Shown: in pieces, positions 9,549 through 21,565 of the stretch | Layout: the number at the start of each line of letters is the position of its first letter | Position numbering within the stretch: the first letter of the stretch is position 1 | From: Epiperipatus broadwayi | Taxonomy: Eukaryota > Onychophora > Udeonychophora > Euonychophora > Peripatidae | Length of the DNA: 64,000 bases | Direction of reading: 5' to 3' | Assembly (NCBI GenBank): GCA_028023455.1 | Contig: JAQFVV010000013.1 | Coordinates: 5,708,001-5,772,000, forward strand | Position numbers and translations under genes: made by a program | The notes under the pieces: generated by a model | Seen by the model: only the letters and a program-made list of their open reading frames with translations | What the model was told of the DNA's origin: nothing | Databases searched by the model: none

Positions 9549-12073
9549 AAAAGCAGATTTTAATAATAATAAAATAAAACTTCAGGAAAATTAATTAAAA
9601 AAAACTTTATTGAAATTGTCATCATTCTCATCACTAACAGCAGTCATTTGCAAATAAATATGACCATTCCAACTTAAAAAAAAAAAAAAAAGACAAAAGA
9701 ATAGTGCACTAGAGATAAGTTTTGTAATGATTATAAAAACAATTTGTTAAATATAAATGCATTCAAATATAAAGCACGTGACTCCATTATTCTACTCACT
9801 TGAAATTTTGAGATGTTTTTAATTTTTGCAGGTTTATATACGCACCATTCTATAATCTAATATTATAAAATCACATCTTTGTTGGATTTAACATGTGAAA
9901 TGAATGATGACAAGCTCCCTAAAGGAAAGTATTTTATGGTAATTGTGAATGAGTTTTAATGGGAGAGGCAGATTATGTTTACTAGATGAAAATTATCTTA
10001 AAAATACGTTAAGTTAATGGAATTTTGATTGTTTACTTTGGGAAGATATGGCTGAGAGTAAAATATTGGGATTGCATTACCATCTTATAACAAAATTGGA
10101 AAAAATTATAAAAATAGTTAATAAATTGAAAAGGAATAGAAAATCAAGAAATAATAGAATATTTGAAAACAGTTTATTTCAACAAATGTATAACCTATAT
10201 CGCAACTAAAGCATGGACAAAAATATTCTTACTAATGATCTAGAAATGGAAAAGCATATCACAATATAAAAAATTTCTTTGTAGTTTGAAACATTTTAGA
10301 CAAAGTTATACTAAACACATTGAATGAGAGATTAAAGGTTAAAAACAACAATATTTGAAGAGGGCCTTTCTGTATTTAAAAAGAATTGTCATAATAAATA
10401 AAAGATATTATTGTTCTATTTCATTATAAAATGAAAAACAGCAACATACATACATATGCTTTGATATACTTTTAGAAGGATTTTGATAATACTGATAAAA
10501 TGATGGGATGTTATTTGAATATTATAGACTAAATAATAAATTAATTAAACCTGTAAAGAATACCAATAATAATTCATAGGCTGTCATGAAAATCTCAAAA
10601 AATTATTGATTTGCAATGGGACAAAAAATGAAGTATAAAGATTTAATTTTATTAAGCATATTTATCACACATCAGTAAAGAGCAATGGTTAAAAATCAAG
10701 ATGTTAAAGGATTTAGTAAAAAATTGAATCACATATAAACATAAATTAACAAAATAATGATACCTAGAGAAAAAAAAATGAAGATAAAAATCACAATTTA
10801 TGAAATTAAATAATGTAGAGTGTTTTATATACTTTGAAAGTAATAATTCTTTATGATATAGATTGGTAAATAAAATAAAACTAAACAAAAATAAAATCCA
10901 GAAAAAAGAACATGTATATAGACCATTGTTAAGATTAATAAAAAGAAGAAACAATTTACTAACTCAGTCAAATGAACAGCATTATATGGATATGCCAAAT
11001 AGATGATGATACTAAAATTAAGTAAAAATAAGCTTTTAGATTTTGAAGAGCTATGCCAAAAATTATTATAGAGAAATGAATGGATGCAAAAAAATTTCTA
11101 ATGAAAACGGCACACAAACACACACAAAAAATTGGATTTACATTGAAGTAAGTCATATATTGAAAATTGCTGGCCATTTTTTTTTTTTGATAATGATAAT
11201 TAAAAACTATTTTTTAAAATTAAATAATACACCATGAAGCACATATGCATATTAAAAATGATGTCAAGATAGTTTGTATACACTTAAACAATTTTGCAAA
11301 GAATGAACAAAATGAAAATAATAGTGAAAAAAATGCATCATATGCATGAAGATATTGAACCAAAGCTTTCTGGTTAAAAAGAAATACATTCCAAATTATT
11401 TGTACCTTTTCAATACTCTTTGCATTAATATAAATAAATTAGAACTCCCTTTTCTGTAATATCTATAAGCAAAGCAATATAAAGAATTATACAGCACTCA
11501 AATTGTAATGTCGGTCTGGAAATTGAGTTTTCTGTCTTCATATATATATAAAGTTCTTTCTCAAGAAGCAGGTAAAACAACCCAGTAAAAATACAATAAT
11601 CAAGTGTTGATCATTATCTGTTGTCATTTTCTATTAGAAGTTACATAGCATTATTTATTATAACAAACTATTGAAATCTCACATTATTATTATGCATTAT
11701 TTCATTTCTAGCATTACTGCAAATGGCTTTTACAAAACATATTTTGTTTGCATTATTTTTATTAGATTCAAATTCTCTTCTTGCTTTTGATGCCACTATT
11801 CACACCAGATAATTATCATGCCTCACATTCACATGATTTCTTTCACACAATTTTGACTTCATATAAGGTACCCTTTCCCCCTCAAATGCTATTCATCATC
11901 TTACAGAGATTAATTAATTTTTAAAATATAAATAAAACACTATTAATTTCAAATTTCTGCTTCGAAAGTTATTTTTGGATTTGTGAATTTTTTAGATTTC
12001 AAGTATAATTGTTTATGCCTTCATTATAAAACCAAATTTTACCAAATTAGAAAAAACAAAACAGGTAGCCCAC
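9549..12073. other. Non-coding AT-rich stretch
   Basis: This is 2.5 kb of A-rich sequence. The open frames of 60-100 codons at 10652-10954 (minus) and 10968-11177 (minus) are rich in F, L, I, N and K, as expected from AT-rich random sequence. No domain is recognised and no gene is called. Confidence 0.5.
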
Positions 12074-12202
12074 TATAATTAGATGTAAACAAACAAGGCA
12101 AAACTCTCCATAGAGTAGTGCCACCCTGTGCCAACCAGAGTAATCAATGGATGCCAGAAGGCTTGTGCATAAAATCCCTATCTAGTTCCTACTCATCCAA
12201 TA

Positions 12203-12244
12203 TCCCCACACTAGTTTCTGGCTTGTGGCCTTCGTCAGTGAGGA
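12203..12244 (-). ncRNA. Hammerhead-like motif, family 1 (inactive: UG at cleavage site)
   Basis: The minus strand reads UCCUCA, CUGACGA, AGGC-CACAA-GCCA, GAAA, CUAG, UG, UGGGGA. The core box and GAAA are intact, and stem I UCCUCA/UGGGGA forms six pairs. The base at position 17 is G, which hammerheads do not cleave after, and the outer stem II pair is A-A. Confidence 0.6.
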
Positions 12245-12471
12245 GCCTTGGATCTGAGAGCACTGCACCTAGATCTTAGGATCTAATGCAACCCTCCAGC
12301 AGCCACCTTTTAACTCTACTTAACTACAAAACTATGAGATTGAAAATACAATATTTTCAATCTAAGTTCAATAGCTTATATAGTCATATGAGTCTGAACT
12401 CAGTTCAGCACCCATATGCTGGAGAGTTGCATTAGTTCCTAAGATCTAAGTGGTGCTCTCAAATCCAAGGC

Positions 12472-12513
12472 TCCTCACTGACAAAGGCCACAAGCCAGAA
12501 ACTAGTGTGGGGA
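12472..12513 (+). ncRNA. Hammerhead-like motif, family 1 (decayed)
   Basis: It reads UCCUCA, CUGACAA, AGGC-CACAA-GCCA, GAAA, CUAG, UG, UGGGGA. The G8 of the catalytic box is A and the cleavage base is G, so it should be dead. It shares the UG change with its inverted partner 230 bp away, which suggests the two arms came from the same RNA or were homogenised. Confidence 0.6.
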
Positions 12514-12673
12514 TATTGGATGAGTAGGCACTAGATAGGGATTTTATGCACAAGCCTTCCGGCATCCATTGATTACTGTGATTGGCACAGGGTGGCACTA
12601 CTGTAAGGAGAGTTTTGCCTTGTTTATTAACAATTATGTGATCATGTAATGTTTAGTGGTATAATTAGATGTA

Positions 12674-14583
12674 TTAATTAATTAATTTATTTATTTATAA
12701 TGTGTGATTTTTTTTTAACGTTTGAAAATGTGTGAACAAACTTATTTATTTGAAAGATTAAAGAATCATCTTTGAAATTTTGATTGAATAATAAACATAA
12801 AAACAACAACAAACGATACTCACTGCAATTATGCTTATTAATTTATAGATATTTTAGTGAATTTGTTTTTGTAAATGAATATGCAAACTAAATAATTTAT
12901 TATAAAAAAGTTAAATACTACTTTTGAAATTTTTGTTTGGATAATATAAGTTTGTGAATAATAGACATTTGGATTATTAGTATTCTAGCTGTACTAAAAT
13001 ACATCTTACTCCTGTTATTAAATATTGATTTTGCATTTCTTTAAAATTTATCTTCTGTATTTTTTATTTAAAGCTATAATTAAAAGATCAAATATTTTGC
13101 TTAACTATTTGGAATTTTTTAAATTTAGTATAACTAATTTTTGAAAATAAATTGTACGCCCCCCCCCCCCCAAGTTATCTGAAAATAAATTTTTTTCATT
13201 CAGAGATTTTTGAAAATTCCGGTACATTTTTCAAAAAACTATTATATTAGAAATTCTAAAATCCAACTATATTTTAATGTGTATTGTAGTTTGTCGATCT
13301 TTATTAACTGTTTCTTTTCCATAAGATTGTGACTTAAAGTCAGAGGCATTATCAGAGTTACACAGCTTTCGGAAAGAAAATTATTTTGATCAGACTTAAA
13401 ATTATTTCGCCATAATAATCATGAAAATAATGTTAAAGGTAACTTAATTATTAGAAAAATCTTCTAAATTAGCCACATCTCAGTATTATCATTAGAAGTT
13501 TTAAACACCATTAGCTATTTACTAATAGGCTATAGGCATGCGTAAGAGATTGAAGTGAATAATGAAAACTTGTTAAAATTCATTTTAGTAAATTTCACCA
13601 TAGTAATAGATATTAATTCATTAAACACCTGTAGGAGAATTACAATGACCAAACTGCTTTTATAAATTAATTTCATGACATGGCGTATTCATCATAGCAG
13701 GTGTAAGAGCATTGAACTCTGACAATAGTAGAGCAGTCCTATATTGCCTGTTAAAATCAATCATAATCCTTAAATTTTACTCTAAATGATTAGCTATCAA
13801 CATTTTATGAATCCTTTTTTAAATCTATAAATAAGTAGTATATCAAACCAGAAGACATCCCTTAATTGAAATGATACAGCAATTAACAGACAACAATAAT
13901 AATTCTATTTAAATTGGAGCTCTAGAGTGTATTATTTTGCTATCCTTGTAATAATTTATATCAACAATATCACATGACCTCTCATATGCTTCCAAAAGCA
14001 GTTATCTTTACCTATATTCTATAGGCACTTGAATAATCAATGAACAATAGATATAATGCTATAAAAGTCCAATATCCATATTTACTGGGTTATGGCTAAG
14101 GTCTTAAAAATATTTACTAATTGACCTGATATCTATAAAACTATATTAGTGAATTAGTCTCAAAGTATAACAGCATTTTGAAAAAATTCAGACTATTAGC
14201 TTGAATAGCATAAAGGAGTAAAAGGTGACTACTAAGTTATACGATCCTAATTTTAAATTGATGGAAAAAAAATATAGAAATTGATTGATACGAAATTGAG
14301 ATTTTTAGAACATTTATACCATCTGCTATCCATTGATTACTCAAGCTTATAATAGATGGGTCAAGAGTAGAGTGAAAATAACTGCTTTTGTAATTAATTA
14401 CTTTATCAGTAGTTCTGAATTTTTATTGAAATTATAGCCAATATGTTATTTTTTATTTTTGTATTCTTGCATATGTGTAGTTTAATATACTCATAATTAT
14501 ATTTGATATATATATATGTTTGAAGGGAATATACTTGTATTTAAATATTATATATTAATCAAAAATCAAGTAATAAATTTTTT
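12674..14583. other. Non-coding stretch with a C-homopolymer and a short family 1 relic
   Basis: A C-homopolymer lies near 13158-13171. At about 14322-14345, ATCTGCTATCCATTGATTACTC matches the GGCATCCATTGATTACTCTGG block of family 1, so a small decayed fragment of that family may lie there. No gene is seen. Confidence 0.45.
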
Positions 14584-14701
14584 TACATGTTTTAAGCTTG
14601 TATTACAGATATATAATATAGGGAGCATGCTAATAACTATAACAAGCTTTTTATTGATGTGCCACATGAGAAAGCATTTAAAAATCTCTATCTAAAATTA
14701 T

Positions 14702-14747
14702 CCCTATCACCAAACTGGTTTTGAGCTATTGGCTCTCCTTAGTAAGG
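14702..14747 (-). ncRNA. Hammerhead-like motif, family 2, inverted unit (decayed)
   Basis: The minus strand reads CCUUA, CUAAGGA (G5 to A), GAGC-CAAUA-GCUC, AAAA (G12 to A), CCAG, UU, UGGUGA. Both changes hit invariant core residues. Stem II is a perfect 4-bp helix here. Confidence 0.5.
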
Positions 14748-14856
14748 CGCTAGGATAGGTGTCTGAAAATTTCAGATTTTCCAGTTAATAATTAAGTATT
14801 AGCTAAGTGCTGGCATTGAGTTGGTATTTTAGATCTAGAGTCTGAATTTTCTAATG

Positions 14857-14897
14857 CCTCACTGAGGAGAGCCAACAGCTTGAAATCAGTTTGGGGA
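14857..14897 (+). ncRNA. Hammerhead-like motif, family 2 (core intact)
   Basis: It has CUGAGGA at 14862-14868 and stem II GAGC-CAACA-GCUU with a closing G-U pair. GAAA is at 14882-14885, UCAG forms a minimal stem III, UU is the cleavage dinucleotide, and UGGGG pairs with CCUCA. All invariant residues of the catalytic core are present. The very short stem III with a U-G pair makes activity uncertain. Confidence 0.6.
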
Positions 14898-15266
14898 TAG
14901 GGATAATTCTATATAGATATTTTTAAATGCTTTCTCTTGTGACACTTATTGATAAAAAGCTTATTAGAGCTGATAGCATGCTCCCTATATATCTGTAATA
15001 CAAGCTAAAAACAAGTCATGTGATATATAATTTAAATTTTTTTATTATAATTTTGCTCTTGAGGCTTTGATGATGTTATATTGCTGAGGCTATTAATATA
15101 CAGTGAGACTGAAGTGTTTTCAAAATCATATAGCTATTTAAGTTAGATAGCTGCACTTGAAGACATATGTGTTTGAAAATTTCAGAATTTCTACTTAATA
15201 GTTAAGTATTAGATAAGTGCTAGCCTTGAGTTAGTATTTTAGATTTAGTGTTTAAACATCCTAGCA

Positions 15267-15306
15267 CCTCAATGAGGAGAGCCAACAGCTCAAAAACAGT
15301 TGTGGC
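15267..15306 (+). ncRNA. Hammerhead-like motif, family 2, second unit (decayed)
   Basis: CCUCA is followed by AUGAGGA (C3 to A), GAGC-CAACA-GCUC, AAAA in place of GAAA, then ACAGUU and GUGGCA. Two core positions are lost. Confidence 0.45.
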
Positions 15307-15350
15307 ATATCGATAAAAATATTGTTAGAGCTATTGGCATACTCCCTATA

Positions 15351-18227
15351 TCATATATATATATGTTGTGCCATTACAATTTAGTCATTAGCTAAATTTA
15401 TCGTAATGTGCATGTAAGAAAATGTAAAACAAAAATCATCATCACATTTTCATAAAAAAGGGAAGCTGTAGGGCATCCAAGTTTAAACCCTACAAGATCA
15501 AGTTCTAAAAGCTTTAGACAGAGAGTGGGTCAACAATTATATACTTTAATTGTTTGTGTGTTAATAGAAAGGTAATACACACATTTAAACTATTCAATAT
15601 TTAATTTTTCTGTTAAAAAGCAAAGTTATAATGCATACGTATAGGCAGTGTATGTGTAAGCTATTGAATTGTTTTCTATTTCAGATATTAATCTTTCTTT
15701 AAAACTAACCTATGCTTGACCAATTTTAATATCTTATTCTATACTTCTATTTTTGCTTTTCTATAATTGTAATTGGGATTTAAAAGCTAAGGATTTAATT
15801 TTAAATATTAGGGTTATAATTTCTAAACTAGCATTCATATTATTTTGATGGACAGTTTATGAATGATTTGAAATGATAAAGTATGTGTGTACATTACATA
15901 CAGAAATTTACATTTATTATATATTGAAAGGAAGAAGGGTTAAATCTGTCAAATTATTTTTTTTTTACAATTTTGTGTTAAGGGAGAAAATCTGTTGAAT
16001 CAGATATATATTTTTGTAGCAATTTTGTTTTTATAAATGATTGTTTGTCATTATGGAGTTTAAGCTTGGTGGGAACTCTAATTTTGAAATTGTCTCATCT
16101 TGAGATCAAAAGAAAGAAGCTCAAATTTGAAATGTTACAGGGGTGTAAAAAAAAAAGGGATCAAGTCTATTTTTTTCTTCAAAACAAAAGTTTGTCTGAA
16201 AACCAGGTGTGTGATTTTTTTTAATGTTCCTAAAAAAATATTGCACTTTCCAGCTAAAAACAAATTGGTCAAAAATAGCAAGTCACACTATCACTCTAAT
16301 TGGGTGAGTTGACTCAAAAATCAGATATAAAAAGTCTGGAAAATCAGTTGAGTGATTATTATAATATTTGTGATAGAGACCTTTTTTAAAAAATTATCGA
16401 AACTAAAGCAAACATTTTAAATTCTGCTAGATAACCTTTTTTTTTAATCATTTTTTTGTATGAAATTTTGAATGTTGAAAATGGTGGGGTAAGAAAAATT
16501 AATATATGTCTCGTCTGTTGACCAGACCATCCAACTAGCACATCATAAAGAAAAGATGTCTTGTCTGAAAAATAATATTCTACACCTTTCAACTGACTGA
16601 GAGAAAGATGTTTTTTAAATAGAAAGAAGAAAACATTCACTGCATTGGAAGGCAATCAGGAAAAGAGTAATCTACTGATGAATATTAAATCAAGTCCAAT
16701 TAATTGTTCCAGTAACTGAGTTTAAACCCAGAAAATTTATAAACGTGAAAACAACTGCTGTACTTCATCCACTAAAAGAATCATGCTTGACAGGAAGAGA
16801 AGAAAAATTAATATAATGATTTCCAAATTGTCCACTAAAGCAAATAACCTCAATAGGATCATCATCAAACAATTATACACCTCAAGAAAGAGATTGTTCC
16901 AACATAAAACAGAAATGGTAGCTGCAGAAATATAGACATTATACAAGATAAGTTTGAGCCCTTGGAAGTTTGCCACAAAACAAAGGATTGGTAATATGAC
17001 TTTTTATATCTATTTTCTTTATGATATCAGAGTCTTAATAAACTTTTAGCAATAAAGTGGTATATTTTATTTAAAGAACTTTTAAAGACAATTCAGATCG
17101 ATTAAAAACAATAATTTCTTAATAAATGATTTTGAATGTATCAAAATTATTTGTTTATTAATTTACAGTTACGAAATATTAATGTGTAAAATAATTTTTT
17201 GTATTATTATTTTGGTTTTAAATAATATTTTGGTTTTTACGGGGTAAGCACACACATACATAATAATACTTTATCTGTGTATAATTGCGAGTGAATGTGA
17301 AGGAATAAGCAGTATTAAAATATTAAATTATTTTGTTTTAAGAAAGTATAGGTTTCAGAGTGTAGAAGGGAGGGGGAGAAAATGATTTAAAACTTGTCTC
17401 TAAAACTTGCTCTTTCCAATTCTACTAACATTTTTTTTATCATTCTGCTTGACACGTTAGATTATAAAGTATGTGTGCCAATGAGTGAATATTTTTTTTT
17501 TTTCTTATGAAATACTTTTTTTTTTGTGGATGGAATATTTTAACAAATCGGTTACCCAATTTAATACAATATATATTTGATGGGAAAGGGGGAAGAACTT
17601 TAAATTAATCTGAAGATTGCAATATAATCAATTATTATTGTTATTATTATTCATATCAATTTTCATGTTTATCTATAAACTTTCATGTAGATATTAGTAA
17701 TGCATTAATAAATGTTAATTTTTTTTATTAAACGAGGCATATATATTTCATTAAGAGTAGTCTTTATTAAGTGTGATTATTCATCATCAAGGTGAATATT
17801 AATTATTTAAAATATAATTAGATGTACTAAAATTAAGCAATAATTATGAATTTCTTTATAAAAATTAGGTTTATGATTAGGCTTAATCCTAAAGCTGTGG
17901 TTGAAACCATTATCGTTGTCATTATCATCATCACGTTTGGAATAATAAGCTAGATAAATGTTTAAAGGTCATAAATAAATATTGACTTCATAGTATTTAG
18001 TGATTTCTGAATAATTATCAGAACTACTATCCCATCATCTATTTCATGCAAGGATGAGTGAATTGCTATCCTAAATTAATAATAATTATCTGAGCTAGTA
18101 AAACTTATAAAAAAATATGGAAACACATTGGTTATGTTAAGCTCTGAGAAATGATTTCTGTATAATGAAATTTATATACTCCACTTTGGTTTAAAGATGT
18201 TTTATATTTACCTAAATATTAGTGCGT
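15351..18227. other. Non-coding AT-rich stretch
   Basis: No gene is recognised. Open frames at 16100-16312 and 16386-16976 are short and without domains. A short (TAT)n-like run lies near 17636-17650. Confidence 0.45.
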
Positions 18228-18378
18228 ACAGTGATATGGCTCTAAAAAGCAAAATCCTCCATTTTATTAGAAATAAAGTACCAAAACGGGATTCAAACCC
18301 GGTACATGTGAAAAAATTATTAGACATAACTGTGTCTAGATTCAGATAATCTAGTGGCGCCCTGCTAGACCATATTCA
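18228..18378 (-). mobile_element. tRNA-derived SINE copy
   Basis: On the minus strand an A-box-like TGGTCTAGCAGGG (RC of 18360-18372) lies about 70 nt before a strong B box, GGGTTTGAATCCCG (RC of 18287-18300). Then come TTTTGGTACTTTATTTCTAA and TAAAATGG, the kind of short 3' tail seen in tRNA SINEs. The A-to-B spacing is longer than in a real tRNA and no acceptor stem forms, so it is a SINE and not a functional tRNA gene. The internal RNA polymerase III promoter would have driven it. Confidence 0.6.
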
Positions 18379-20495
18379 CTTGGTATTTGTTTAAATATGC
18401 ACTTAACATCAAAACAAGAAATGAAAGTGGATAAAATCTACTGTCTGTATACCTGAGAAGATATTTTATTGAGTTACTAGTGTACTCACCTCACTTGATT
18501 TCCATATACCCGAGTTATAATAGTTGTTATTAATAATTTGTTTATAATTATCGATATTGTGATATCTTGAGAAATCTAATTATAGAAATATGTTTAATTT
18601 ATTCCTACTCATCATTTTAATATTTATGACCTTATGGCTATATAGCTACTATCCAGGAGTATGTTTCATTTAATCCAATCACCCTTAATATGATTGATAA
18701 CTCAGTCTGATCTTTTGTTTAATAGCTTATGCTCAGCAAGTTACAATGTTTAATTCTTTTCTCTTTGATATAAAATTTTTATTACAATTCTTTTTCGTTT
18801 ATTAAGCCAAATATTTATATTTGAATCTTTTCTTTTGACCACTTTATTTATGTTACAATGGCAATATGTTTGAGATAAGCATTTTGATGTTTTCATATAT
18901 TTTTGGCTACAATGCCTTTGGACTCAGGTAAAAATATTTATAATGGTAATATTTTATCTTAATATCTTTCCGATGAAATTTAAGTTACAATATATATATT
19001 ATATGTAGCCATTACTGCATTGTCAATAATAAAAACTGACAGCACTTTGTTGAACAAATTAATGCAAGTAATAATGATTCTAGATAACAAAATATAAACA
19101 AAATGAAGAGTGAATCTATAGAAGTATTTTCCAGTACTTGTCATAACAAATGTTTACCTTTCTTTTACTCACAATACTAAATTTTGTTTAAATTGTTAGA
19201 TATATTGATAAACTATATATTTATTATTAATTACTTTGAAATGTTGCTTGATAATACATATCTAATTGCATACCATATTGTATATCCTCCAAATAAATTT
19301 ATAAATAATCTGGCCATTGAAATTATCTGTTAAATTAAACTTTCAAATTACTGTATAACAGATCTCTAAGGGACAATTGTCTCTGAGTTTATAACACACA
19401 TCTTCAGCTAAATAATTAACAAACTTCCATTTCATAGCAGTTACCCACAACCTTAATATTTAAAGTCTGTATTATAATTTATTCACATTTAAAATCTAAT
19501 CAGGCTTCGATTTTTTTATTTATAAGATAGTGAAATTACTGTATGATGTGAAAGTTTGGCAATTACTCACAGCTAATTGAAGGCAAATATTATAGATTCA
19601 GAGATAAATGTTCTAGAATGTTGTTGGCTTAAGTTTTATAGTATACAGTAATTTAAAAATGTTGATTTAAAAAAATTCATTGGCAGCATTGTTTAAAATT
19701 ATTTGGAGGAATTTATGTATATTGTTTACATATGTTAAAATATATATCTAAAAACAAATTAGACTGATTAGACAATAGGATACTATGACTAAGTGATAAT
19801 TTTGTGCATTATCACCAGTTATACTTATCATCACATTAACATAATTTACTTTAGAAACTCAAATTTAGAGGTATATCATTAAATAATAAAATATTGTATA
19901 CTAAGATAAAGTCTTAAATAACTCTTATATCTATTGCAGGTTAAAGATCTCCTTAGCAATTTCTTTATATAGAAGCATTACTTAATAGGCTGCCTAAGTA
20001 GTGAGGATTTAAGCAATTTTGCACTACTGGTTTATTTTATAGTTAAGAAGTCTCATTTATGGATCAAATATTGAATAGCAATCCGATATGTCTCTGGAGT
20101 AAAATATAAAAAAATCTTAGGTCAGGCTGGAACCTAAAAAAAAAAATTATTTTGTGGATAAATAATTATTTACATCTTCATTCAGGTATTATACATGTAT
20201 ATTATTAACATATTGTTAATAGCCAGTTATATATGAACATAGTTATTGAAAATAGCAAACATAAACAATAATCCCTGAAGATGATCAAGTAATATACTTG
20301 GTGTATTCTATTCTTCTAGTTATTCTTCATGCCTTCAAGTGATAAAATTGTCATGTGTACATGATTAATGACGAGTTGTGTGATGATTATGTAAACCAAA
20401 AATATGAACTATTCACATACAATATACATTGTTTTTTGTTTATTTGATATCTTATGACGTATCTTAATCTTTTTAAAAATAAACTTTCTTTTTCA
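18379..20495. other. Non-coding AT-rich stretch
   Basis: Nothing recognisable on either strand apart from AT-rich sequence. Confidence 0.45.
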
Positions 20496-20621
20496 GAAAT
20501 ACTTATTATTAAAACAGGCAAAACTCACCATGCAGTAGTACAACTTAGTGCAAGCCAGAGTAATCACTGGATGCCAGAAAGCTTGTGCATAAAATCCTAT
20601 CTAGTACCTACTCATCCAATA

Positions 20622-20663
20622 TCCCCAGACTAGTTTATAGCTTGTGGCTTTCGTCAGTGAGGG
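20622..20663 (-). ncRNA. Hammerhead-like motif, family 1 (G12 lost)
   Basis: The minus strand reads CCCUCA, CUGACGA, AAGC-CACAA-GCUA, UAAA, CUAG, UC, UGGGGA. The G12 of GAAA is U. Stem II has changed from GGC/GCC in other copies to AGC/GCU, a compensated change that keeps the pairing. Confidence 0.6.
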
Positions 20664-20952
20664 GCCTTGGATCTGCGCAAGCATAAGAAATGGTCATCTG
20701 TGATGTTTAGTGATTTAATACCAATCCTACCAAATAGGATAGTGGTGGCTATGGTTAAAGAATCAAAGACACCAAAATATATGGGTACTGAACTGAGTTC
20801 AGACCTATATGACTATATAAACTAATGAGCTTGAGTTGAAAACATTGTGTTTTCAATATTAGACTCATAGTTTTGTAGTTGAAATAAAAGGTGGCTGCTG
20901 GAGGGTTGCATTAGATCCTAAGATCTAGGTGCAGTGCTCTCATATTCAAGGC

Positions 20953-20994
20953 ATTTCATTGATGAAAGCCGCAAGCTAGAAACTAGTCTGGGGA
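20953..20994 (+). ncRNA. Hammerhead-like motif, family 1 (C3 lost)
   Basis: It reads AUUUCA, UUGAUGA (C3 to U), AAGC-CGCAA-GCUA, GAAA, CUAG, UC, UGGGGA. The C-to-U changes in stem I are tolerated as G-U pairs, and stem II has the compensated AGC/GCU form. Confidence 0.6.
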
Positions 20995-21370
20995 TATTGG
21001 ATGAGAAGGCAGTAGATAGGGATTTTATGCATAAGCCTTCTGGCATCCATTGATTATTTTAGTTTGCACTGAGTGGCACTACTGTATGGAGAGTTTTGCG
21101 TTTTAATGACAGTTAAGAGCAAACATAAGAAATGGTGATCATGTAATGTTTAGGGGTTTAATACCAATCCTGCTTAATAGGATAGTGGTGACTATAGTTA
21201 TTAAAGAACCAAAGATACCAAAATGTATGAATACTATATGACTGTATAAGCTAATGAGCTTGGATTGAAAATATAGTTTTCAATTTTAGACTCACAATTT
21301 TGTAGTTAAGATAAGATGGGTGCTGGAGGGTTGTATTAGATGCTAAGATCTAGGTGCAGTGCTCTCAGAT

Positions 21371-21404
21371 CCAAGCCACAAGCTAGAAACTAATCTGGAG
21401 ATAT
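21371..21404 (+). ncRNA. Hammerhead remnant, family 1 (catalytic box deleted)
   Basis: CCAAG joins directly to CCACAAGCUAGAAACUAAUCUGGAGAUA. The segment with stem I 5' strand and CUGAUGA has been lost, leaving stem II 3' strand, GAAA and the cleavage region. It is inactive. Confidence 0.55.
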
Positions 21405-21565
21405 TGGATGAGTAGGCATTAGATAGGGATTTTATACATAAGCGTTCTAGCATCCATTGGTTCTGGTTTGCATTGAGTGGCACTACTGTATGGGTAGTTT
21501 TGCCTGCTTTAATAACAGTTATGAGCAAGCATAAGAAATGGTGATCATGTGAAATGCTCATTATC

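Larger units (their letters stand above)
12088..12659. mobile_element. Family 1 hammerhead retroelement, head-to-head dimer
   Basis: Inverted arms of about 200 bp flank an asymmetric centre. The arms start with AACAAGGCAAAACTCTCC and contain GGATGCCAGAAGGCTTGTGC, CTCATCCAATATCCC and the hammerhead block. The element is bounded by an exact 14-bp direct repeat, TATAATTAGATGTA, at 12074-12087 and 12660-12673. A duplication of that length and no fixed target sequence fit target-primed reverse transcription, not a cut-and-paste MITE. The right end stops in GATCATGTAATGTTTAGTGGT, which is the start of the next unit in the tandem loci, so the insert is a permuted piece of a longer multimer. No protein is encoded. 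Confidence 0.8.
14584..15350. mobile_element. Family 2 hammerhead retroelement array (minus, plus, plus)
   Basis: An inverted unit is followed by two head-to-tail plus-strand units. The inverted arms meet near 14790 and their ends share TTGTATTACAGATATA and GGGAGCATGC. The plus units share TGAAAATTTCAGA, AATTAAGTATTAG, AAGTGCTGGC and the hammerhead block. The two plus-strand motifs are about 410 bp apart, which is the monomer size. The layout is the same as in the family 1 locus at 34237-35379, although the sequence is only distantly related. No clear target duplication was found, so limits are approximate. It is non-coding. Confidence 0.65.
20511..21550. mobile_element. Family 1 hammerhead retroelement array (minus, plus, plus)
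   Basis: The array starts with a minus-strand unit carrying the AAACAGGCAAAACTC arm. Two plus-strand units follow, marked by GCATAAGAAATGGT at about 20680, 21122 and 21529, so the monomers are about 442 and 407 bp. The units share TTTAATACCAATCCT, GGATAGTGGTGGCTATGGTT, CCAAAGACACCAAAAT and GACTATATAA. A decayed 15-bp direct repeat bounds it: GAAATACTTATTATT (20496-20510) and GAAATGCTCATTATC (21551-21565), with three transitions. It is older than the 34 kb copy and non-coding. Confidence 0.75.

Noticed and set aside
10652-11237. Three overlapping frames on both strands
   Set aside because: Low-complexity hydrophobic or lysine/asparagine-rich translations typical of AT-rich DNA; no start context, splice signals or domain.
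12088-12659. Family 1 as a foldback DNA transposon or MITE
   Set aside because: The inverted repeats suggested this first, but the ends differ between loci, the units also occur head to tail, and the target duplications are 11-15 bp with no fixed length. That fits retrotransposition better.
18228-18378. Functional tRNA gene
   Set aside because: A and B boxes are about 70 nt apart and no cloverleaf or acceptor stem closes; read as a SINE.
20280-20330. CTGAAGATGATC-like string as a hammerhead core
   Set aside because: The spacing of CUGANGA is wrong, there is no GAAA and no flanking helix.
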